Both the position numbers and the translations under genes were made by a program. From the NCBI GenBank assembly GCA_017506865.1, contig JAFCMP010000049.1:62001-126000 (forward strand): DNA of 64,000 bases, in the 5' to 3' direction. Numbering within the stretch: position 1 is the first letter of the stretch; every line of letters begins with the position of its first letter. This DNA is from Tribonema minus. Taxonomy: Eukaryota; Sar; Xanthophyceae; Tribonematales; Tribonemataceae. Positions 57,307 through 64,000 of this stretch are shown piece by piece. The notes under the pieces were generated by a model that worked only from the letters and a program-made list of their open reading frames with translations, was not told the origin of the DNA and ran no database searches.

Positions 57307-58052
57307 CGAGCATCAACTCAAAGCGCCGTCGCGCAAATGCGCTCCAGCACCTGCCCGATGGTCTGCTGCAGCAGAAGACGCAGCTTCTCGGGGAGGCGTA
57401 TGTTGTTTGCCTGACACATATGCCTGGTCCGTGACTATCACCCAGGCCAGCCCCCAGGCTGTTTGAACCTGTGCAGGATTGAAGTGTGTTGGAAGAAGCA
57501 GAAGCTGACTCAGAGGGAACGGCAAAGGGTGGTGTTCCTTGCCGATGAGCTAACCATATCGTACAGAGCTGAACATGCAGGTAACGTAGATGCCTGAGTG
57601 ACATGGACGACAGAAGGTTGGGGGGTTGAGGCGTCTGCGCTGGCAAGGGCCCGCTGCTGCTCTTTGACTACAAAGTGGGCAAAGGTGGCATGCCAAATTC
57701 AATTCCGCTCAAAATGAAAAAAACACACACAATATTTACACACCAAGTTCACATGTGCACAACGATGTATTGGAGCAGTACAGTATGGATGTAGAGTTAT
57801 GGTATGGTATGGCACGGTACTCAGGAGCAGGCTGGGTTGAGCACCATCAGATGACAGTGCTCAGTTGATTCATACGCATCACAGGTCTCAGTGCTTGACG
57901 AAGGTGTACTTTGAAGTACATGCCTTGAAGGTAACTGCCAGGTAGACATGCGAGGAAGTCAACAAACGCACACATACCATGGCAGTAGTAGCTGTTGCAG
58001 CGACAATGCTGTTATGGGTTACAGTAAGGGCCCTGTAAGGCATAAGGTAGCT
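57307..58052. other. No supported gene
   Basis: About 750 bases with only chance ORFs on both strands. Confidence 0.4.
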
Positions 58053-58126
58053 CACACCGACAGGAATTGAACCTGCGTCTCCAGGGTATGTGTTGCCCTG
58101 GTGTGCTACCATTGCACCACGGTGTG
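58053..58126 (-). tRNA. tRNA-like gene with an enlarged anticodon loop
   Basis: On the minus strand a cloverleaf can be drawn: acceptor arms CACACCG and CGGTGTG; D arm GTGC/GCAC around AATGGTA; T arm GCAGG/CCTGT around TTCAATT. RNA polymerase III boxes A (TGGTGCAATGG) and B (GGTTCAATTCC) are both good. The anticodon arm has stem CCAGG/CCTGG but an 11-base loop (GCAACACATAC) instead of seven, and no U in position 33. I therefore cannot name the anticodon. It may be a tRNA pseudogene, a tRNA-derived element, or a tRNA with a tiny insertion. Confidence 0.5.
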
Positions 58127-59187
58127 TAAAAAGAATGTGATGATGATGCAAGCCAACTACAACTACACGCGCATGGCAACATTGTCATGGCATTTGCAAT
58201 GTATTTACAAATACTTGTGTTACTCGAATTCCAGACTTTGTTGATTTGGAATGTAACAAGGCCTCTCTTGGTGGACCTGAACCGGTAAGGCTCAGTGCCA
58301 AGCCCCCGCACCACGACAAGGTGGAGGCCGCATTCGCGGGGGAACTACCTACACAAGCAACGCCGTAAAGCAGCACGCCAAGCAACAACAAGCCTGCGCA
58401 ACATTGAATCCCAGCACAATCTGCACGACTTGTGTCAGCGTCTTTGGTCACAAGGCGAACAAATTGGTCTAAGATTCAATGTACGCAGCCTTACTGCTGC
58501 TTGACGCACATCAGCCAGACAGAGAATGCTGCTGAACACAGGCACGGCCTAGGAAGACAGAGGGCGGCAATCCCCCTCTCTTCCAGAGGAGGGTACCCAT
58601 CAGCGGCTGGGTACCCTCCCGCGGATCAACCGACCCTCTCATTGCTGCTTAGAGTGCCGACCGTGACTTGAAGGGCGGTCGCCGTGGACTGATATGTCAG
58701 CACGAACAGCACCACAATCAGCCCTGCTGCGCTGCTGCGACAGCAGGGCCTCCCAGGCAGCCAACAAGTGGTTGACTTCATTGCGCCTGGTTTCCTGTAT
58801 TCAACAGCAGCTCTTGTCTGGCCTTTACCTGTTGTCTCGTGGTGCCGTCGGCCGTATGCCTGGGCCAAAGCGCCGCGCACATTCAAGTGGAAGGTGCGAT
58901 GACGAAGTGGTCACCTCCAGGCACGCGCCCGCCACAGACCAAGCGCTCCTACGCCACCAGGGACGGCCTGGGCAGAGCAGTAAGTGACTGCTGTGGATCT
59001 GCCCCAAGGAAAGCCAATTTTATGCCTCCCTGCAATCAGGCTGCCTTCTGATTGCCAGCCGCCAGCAATGTGTGCCGTTGCTGTGCAGCGCCACCCTGGC
59101 ACACATTGACTGCCGTCAGCCTTGTTGCAGCACGCAGCATGCATCTTGGCTCCTGGTTGGCGTAGGCACTGCGAGCGAGCAAAAGGC
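58127..59187. other. No supported gene; one strong hairpin
   Basis: About 1 kb of chance ORFs. It contains an 11-bp perfect inverted repeat described separately at 58588-58619. Confidence 0.4.
58588..58619 (+). repeat. Perfect 11-bp inverted repeat
   Basis: GGAGGGTACCC, a 10-base loop (ATCAGCGGCT), then GGGTACCCTCC. The stem is GC-rich and would fold stably in RNA or single-stranded DNA. No gene ends here that would make it a terminator. Confidence 0.9.
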
Positions 59188-59300
59188 GACGGTTATCGAG
59201 AAGGGTACGGTAGGTATAGTCATCATTGAAGTTAGCATTGAAGTTCAGTGTGTAAGGGGTTGCATGCCCCCCACCTGAAACTCTTTCTTCAAGATCTGAT
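59188..59300 (+). repeat. Dispersed repeat, copy 1 (with 60176-60295)
   Basis: GGTTATCGAGAAGGGTACGG, TAGGTATAGT, AAGTTAGCRTTGAAGTT and a CCCC..CACCT phrase, then AGATCT, recur in the same order about 985 bases downstream. Confidence 0.85.
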
Positions 59301-59479
59301 GCGATGAGGCTTCAAACAACGCCATGCTGCCAGGGTTCAAGAATGAAGAGTACAACAAACTATGAATTCACTACAGCCTCACGCTTGTCTTTGCAGCGCC
59401 CACAGCAACAATCAACACGAGGCACGTGCTGCCGGCTGTACACAAATGCTGGTAGCAAACTGGATATCCACCATCTGGG

Positions 59480-59530
59480 CTTTTTCGCGCCCTGAGCAAG
59501 AATTTGAAAATGACAAGTACACAAATGTCG
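59480..59530 (+). repeat. Short imperfect repeat (with 59860-59912)
   Basis: GGGCTTTTTCGCGCCCTGAG and AAGTACACAAATGTC recur near 59862-59912 with a diverged middle. Between them (59525-59570) lies a G-rich stretch with TTGGGGTTGGGTTGG. Confidence 0.6.
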
Positions 59531-60175
59531 GGGTTCGGGTGGGGTTTGTTGGGGTTGGGTTGGACTCTTCGTAGCAACAGCATTGATACCCTTAGCACCA
59601 GTGCCTGGTGCCCAGTGATCATTTTGCCTAGAGGCGTGCTTCAGACGTGTCAGCATGGTCCTCAGTTCTGGGCGCTGTCAAAGGCGACCCAGGCCTGCAT
59701 AAATCTTTTTCAAGACGGGACAAGTGTGCCTCACGGCTTGGCAACCCTAAGTAGGGTTTGGTTGTGGGGTGTTGGTGGTAGTGTGAAGAGGGGGAAGCCT
59801 GTTTGCGTTTGAGTCTCTCTTCGGAGAAGGAATGTTGCATTGAGTGCACATCCAAAGAGAGGGCTTTTCGCGCCCCTTGCGAAGTGAAATCAATAAAAGT
59901 ACACAAATGTCAGGACAGAAGAACTGTCGGAAAGGCTACTGGCTACCCGCCAGAATGCAGTATGCACAAGCTTTCAACTCTTTTCAGCGCAAGCATCATC
60001 AGTAGCCAAATACAGACAACACGGATGCTGCTAAAATCAGACTCGACATGACTCAGACTTGAGTGCGCGCACCATCAGCAACATTTGTGCAACATCAGCA
60101 GCAACGTTTAACATGAGCAGCACATGCACTGCGCATGTACATAAAAGTGTTGTATTTGCCTGATAATCACAGTGG

Positions 60176-60295
60176 CGGCGGTTATCGAGAAGGGTACGGT
60201 AGGTATAGTAGTCATATTGAAAGTTAGCGTTGAAGTTGGAGTCATGGGGGGATTATTCCCCACCTTGAAGGCTCATTCTTTGAGATCTCATGCTA
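60176..60295 (+). repeat. Dispersed repeat, copy 2 (with 59188-59300)
   Basis: Same ordered blocks as copy 1; differs by short indels and a longer G run. Confidence 0.85.
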
Positions 60296-61476
60296 CATAT
60301 GTGGTTCAAAAACGCCATACTCCCAAGGCAAAAGAACACAAGTCACGCACCAGTCAATTCATTACAGCATCGTGCGCCTGCTGCAGTGCCCTTGCACCCC
60401 CCCCACGACTTCATCATAGGCAAATCAGAAGAACGCCGCTTAATTCGATGACGCTGCAGACAGTGTTGCCTTGTGCTATGCCGATTTGATACAAGCTTTC
60501 TGTTTTCTGTGCTAGTTCAGTACAGAGCACCAGGGGAGTCGTTCTAGAACCGGACCATTCCTGGGACCGTTCTTCAACTTCAAGTCCTGGCCACTTGAGG
60601 ACAAGGCCCTTTTGCTCACTCTTGGTTCTGGCCCTGGGCAAGAGAGATATCCTGTTGGGAGACAGCAAGCCTTTCTGGAGCTGAGCCATTCAAGTGGCCG
60701 TCAGTCCATGTCCACAGAGGTGTGTCTCATTTCTCTTGCTTTGCTAATGTTTGTCCAGCAAGTTGGCTGCAACTTGGTCTCGCCAGCACACTACAGCCCA
60801 TCTGCCTTTGGCAGCATGGAAGCCAGGCCGTTTGCTGTATCAGATGGCTCAGCTCCAGCTTGCTATCGACAACGTTAGCACCAGAACAAGCTAGAACTCG
60901 CCAACTAGTCTCTCCGCAACCGTGCAGCTAGGCACGAAGGGTATTCCGAAGTGCAGCGTCCGCGAATACGTTGTCGCGATGGCAGCATCAAGGAAGCCAT
61001 AGGGATGCTGAGGTATAACCTGATGCGTCAGGATCCATCAGTTGCTATTATGTCATGGCAAGTCGTGTTTCCCTGCACACGACGACGCAGTTAGCAACGA
61101 AAAACTAGACTCGCGCTCCCTTGAAGCACAACAGCCGCCGAGCATAAAACCAAGATGCTGCAGCTGCTTGTAGAATTCCGTGAGCATAGACGTGCGACTA
61201 TGCAAACAGCGGTTTTCGATCAGTCGGTGTGAGCACCACCGGCTGAAGTGCACTTGATTCCTGGCACAAAATCGCACACAGCGTGAAACTCAAATGCTGC
61301 GGGACTGATCACCCCGAAGCATCGAGTTAACAATGTGGAGTTGTTATACGCTGTCTGGACTAGACCTCGTGGATCCTCCAGCACTTTTAAGTGGAGGGGG
61401 GATGACTTCTGCATAACCTTTGAGCAGAACTGCATAACCTTTGAGCAGACCGCGCTGCCTAGAGCGAAAATCTTGA

Positions 61477-62109
61477 GTGCTCCAGTACGCCGCCAACGCG
61501 CATGTTTTGAGCGTTTGCCCGCTTGCCACAAAGTGCGCGCTGTGGCGAGTTGCTGCCCTGTTCTCGTGCTTCAGGGAGACGCTGCAAACCGCGCTGGTAA
61601 CGCCGGGCAGCCTGCGGCCGGCGAAGCGGCCTAAGGGGAAACTGGAGTTGCGGGAGCTAGTGGTAAAAGTGGGAGCAGTAGTGCGTGTACCCAGGCGCAG
61701 CCCTGCTCTGCGCAGCCTGTGTCAGCACCTCCAGCTGTACAGGCCGGTATGTCGGTCGTGGTCACCTCGATCGTCTCGCTCGCGACGTCTACCACCCCCG
61801 CCTGCTGTAACTGCCGCCGCTGCTGGTACCCCCGTGACGCTGGGAAACCTGCCGGCTGCAACGTCCGCTGCGACTGTGCCGACGCCCAGTGCTGGGTCTG
61901 TGCAGCTTGACAACATTGTCAGGGACTCCGGAACTCTGGAACGCCTCCCGGGCGTTGATGACGCGGCTGTGCGCCATGCCGCGGAGAGCATGCGCGCCAC
62001 CATGAGCCACGCCCCCGCTCCTTTCTTCAACCCGTCGAGCTTCTCTAATACTATTTCCGCCGTTGCACCTAGCAAACTCGACCCTTCCAATGAACCGCGA
62101 GAGCACTGA
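61477..62109 (+). CDS. Hypothetical ORF inside the inverted-repeat unit
   Basis: 210 residues. The N-terminal part is basic, the middle is Pro/Ala/Thr-rich, and the C-terminal part has a more ordered stretch (IVRDSGTLERLPGVDDAAV, then HAAESMRATM). It resembles the low-complexity start of a capsid or Gag protein in composition only. A frame change near 62100 would join it to the next frame (MNRESTENAASDIDAEIERN...). No family is recognised. Confidence 0.3.
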   Translation: MLQYAANAHVLSVCPLATKCALWRVAALFSCFRETLQTALVTPGSLRPAKRPKGKLELRELVVKVGAVVRVPRRSPALRSLCQHLQLYRPVCRSWSPRSSRSRRLPPPPAVTAAAAGTPVTLGNLPAATSAATVPTPSAGSVQLDNIVRDSGTLERLPGVDDAAVRHAAESMRATMSHAPAPFFNPSSFSNTISAVAPSKLDPSNEPREH

Positions 62110-62263
62110 GAACGCTGCGAGCGACATTGACGCAGAGATCGAGCGCAACTTGGCGCTGGCCTCCGCCGCTCGCGACGAAGCTCACCGCGGTGTCCAAGCC
62201 CTTCGTCATCGAAACAGCGCCGGCGCTCTTTGCCGACGCTGCCCAGCACGCGCGCCACAAGCT

Positions 62264-62345
62264 CTTTGGCGCCCAGCAACTGCCCCCAGCGCTCAGCAAC
62301 TGCCCCCAGCGCTCAGCAGCTGCCCCCAGCGCTCAGCAGCTACCA
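62264..62345 (+). repeat. 22-bp minisatellite, about four units
   Basis: The unit CAGCAACTGCCCCCAGCGCT plus two bases repeats about four times, the last units varying to CAGCTACCAGTACACCC. In frame it encodes a Gln/Leu/Pro/Ala/Ser repeat, but 22 is not a multiple of three, so the reading frame changes in each unit. Confidence 0.85.
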
Positions 62346-62702
62346 GTACACCCTAGCGCTCAGCAGCAGTACCCCCGAGCGCGGGCGCCTACCCCTTCGC
62401 GCCACCACCCAGCTACACTCAGCTACACCAGCGGCTGACTGTCGGCGCAGGCGATATTCTCGACCCCGCGCGCGCGCCTCCGATTACTACGGCGCTGCGC
62501 CCCGAGGAGCTCGCAGTCTTCAAGCACAACCCTAAGTCGGCTGCAGAGCTCGCCAGCTACGCCCTCGCCGGCATCACCGGCGGCACTGCTATCGCAACTG
62601 GCTCCAGCGGCGCCAGCCCGACCGGCGGCGCTGCCAAGTCTGCCGCGATGTCTGCCGCCAAGACCCCCCAGAGGCAGCCTGACAAGTCAGCCGGCCCGGG
62701 CA

Positions 62703-63188
62703 AGCCCCAGAAGCTGCCACAAGCATTTCCTCAGCGACGGCAAGCTGCACGAGCACCAGGTGCAGCGCGCCCCTTGGTACGACCAGCGCATCGAGAAGCT
62801 GAAGAAGGAGAAGCGGCCCCGTGACCAGCTTGAAACCAGACGTGACGAGCTCTGCGCCCAAAAGCGCAACCGGACGAGTGAGTCACCTGGAATCACTTCT
62901 CGTGTCTTGCCTAGTGTACCCGTGGATGTTGACGCGCCAGAGCCGCTTGGGCTAGTCAAACATCTCATTAGCTCCACGCAAGACATGTTTGAAGTACCAG
63001 CTGCGCAGCCAGTGGCCGTTAAGGCCAGCGCACCGGTCACATGCGTGCTTGACAAGACAGTTGGCATTTACATGCTAGCCTCGGTCTTGTACGCGCATAG
63101 TGAATCAGCAGTGGTCAGTTATCTGGCTTCAAATATGATACAGCAAAACGGCCTGGCTTCCATGCTGCCAAAGGCAGATGGGCTGTAG
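62703..63188 (+). CDS. Hypothetical charged ORF inside the inverted-repeat unit
   Basis: An open frame of about 160 residues. It starts with a Cys/His-containing basic piece (SCHKHFLSDGKLHEHQ), then a highly charged helix (YDQRIEKLKKEKRPRDQLE, likely coiled coil), then a less charged tail that runs into the right inverted arm. No known domain. The charged helix is the kind seen in structural proteins of retroelements, but nothing specific supports this. Confidence 0.3.
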   Translation, partial: SPRSCHKHFLSDGKLHEHQVQRAPWYDQRIEKLKKEKRPRDQLETRRDELCAQKRNRTSESPGITSRVLPSVPVDVDAPEPLGLVKHLISSTQDMFEVPAAQPVAVKASAPVTCVLDKTVGIYMLASVLYAHSESAVVSYLASNMIQQNGLASMLPKADGL

Positions 63189-63493
63189 TGCTGCTGGCGA
63201 GACCAAGTTGCAGCCAACTTGCTGGACAAACATTAGCAAAGCAAGAAAATTAGACACACCTCTGTGGACATGGACTGACGGCCACTTGAATGGCTCAGCT
63301 CCAGAAAGGCTTGCTGTCTCCCAGCAGGATATCTCTCTTGCCCAGGGCCAGAACCAAGAGTGAGCAAAATGGCCTTGTCCTCAAGTGCTGGCCAGGACTT
63401 GAAGTTGAAGAACGGTCCCAGGAATGGTCCGGTTCTAGAACGACTCCCCTGGTGCTCTGTACTGAAGTAGCACAGAAACAGAGAGCTTGTATC

Positions 63494-64000
63494 ATCCCTC
63501 TTCTTTGAAAAGGGCCGCCTTGTGCGGGCCGTCTGGCCGGCATGATACTTGAAATCTCAGCAAGGCAAACTAGTTCTGTCGCATCACAGCCTGGGTTTCT
63601 GGTCTGGTCTGCTCTGGTCTGGTCTAGCGTGTGTACCGTTCACCATTCCTTCGCGCCAGGCGCGCGAACTCAACATGGCTTCAAGAAGTTCTGGGCATAG
63701 TCGAGGTCTAGGATGCGTGTCATTCACCATTCCTTTGCGCCGGGTGCGCAAGCTCAACATGTTTTTCAGATATACGCATCAGTGCTCTGTCACTCCTTTT
63801 TCACTGTGCGTGCGAGTTCAATGTGGCATTGCTAACTCGTGTGTGAGCGTTTGCTGGGTCTGGTGGCCTCCGCTTCAGTTGGCGGTTCCTTAGCAAGCTC
63901 ACGTGCTAGTAACAAGTTCCAGGATGACTGCTCAGCATGAGCATCATCATGATGGTATCCTGCTCTAAGCTTCAGGCGCTTCTCCATGGGCTTCTTTCCT
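63494..64000. other. Right edge; short tandem duplication, no gene
   Basis: A unit of about 85-90 bases (CATTCCTTYGCGCC, then GCGCRARCTCAACATG) occurs twice, near 63636-63680 and 63720-63765. An ORF runs through it at 63549-63893 without recognisable features. Confidence 0.6.

Larger units (their letters stand above)
60488..63493. mobile_element. 3.0-kb unit bounded by ~355-bp inverted repeats
   Basis: The left arm 60488-60842 and the right arm 63137-63493 are reverse complements with few differences (outer ends GATACAAGCT and AGCTTGTATC). The 2.3-kb interior holds Ala/Pro/Ser-rich frames and a 22-bp minisatellite. No transposase motif was found, and flanking target duplications are not obvious. 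It could be a non-autonomous DNA transposon with long inverted ends, a DIRS-like derivative, or two inverted copies of a 355-bp repeat that happen to flank a gene fragment. Confidence 0.7.

Noticed and set aside
59525-59580. GGGGTTGGGTTGG-like stretch as interstitial telomere repeat
   Set aside because: The period is irregular and short; likewise isolated CCCTAAAC/TTAGGG traces near 8905, 22567 and 31586 are single units.

Overview
The window looks like nuclear DNA of a photosynthetic eukaryote with a complex, red-type plastid. Genes are split by many GT-AG introns (and one GC-AG intron). A fully reconstructable light-harvesting gene encodes a fucoxanthin/chlorophyll-type (FCP/LHC) protein whose N-terminus resembles the bipartite targeting leader of secondary red plastids. 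I cannot fix the species; a haptophyte- or stramenopile-like alga is an inference.

Layout. (1) 1-12.4 kb is a graveyard of mobile DNA: two copies of a gag-like CCHC zinc-knuckle gene (26-1384 and about 7.2-8.74 kb), an inverted truncated relative of a Fanzor nuclease gene, pieces of a PIF/Harbinger transposase, a Ty3-type RNase H fragment, and short elements with TG...CA ends. Comparing the two CCHC copies gives empty sites that reveal 4-bp target duplications for two of these elements. (2) 13.0-18.5 kb (+) holds a six-exon gene for Fanzor, the eukaryotic relative of TnpB/Cas12. It has RuvC-I and RuvC-III motifs, a zinc finger and an acidic tail, but one in-frame stop and a Gln where the relocated catalytic Glu is expected. 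(3) 18.5-22.1 kb is non-coding with several old repeat pairs. (4) 22.1-36.3 kb (-) is a 15-exon WD40 gene for the ribosome-biogenesis/histone-binding factor GRWD1/Rrb1. (5) 37.8-40.7 kb (-) is a four-exon GH26 (mannanase-like) gene. It carries a 555-bp TA-flanked MITE in an intron, and its first exon and upstream region are duplicated 2.5 kb away. (6) 44.15-47.29 kb (+) is the eight-exon FCP/LHC gene. (7) 49.3-56.3 kb (-) is a multi-exon ELO-type very-long-chain fatty-acid elongase. (8) 56.4-64 kb holds relics, a tRNA-like gene with an odd anticodon arm, dispersed repeats, and a 3.0-kb unit bounded by 355-bp inverted repeats.

The host genes serve separate housekeeping roles (ribosome assembly, polysaccharide breakdown, light harvesting, lipid elongation) and show no operon-like logic. 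The most interesting material is the Fanzor gene, its truncated inverted relative, and the tiny palindromic elements scattered beside them. All gene models come from reading splice signals, phase and family motifs by eye.
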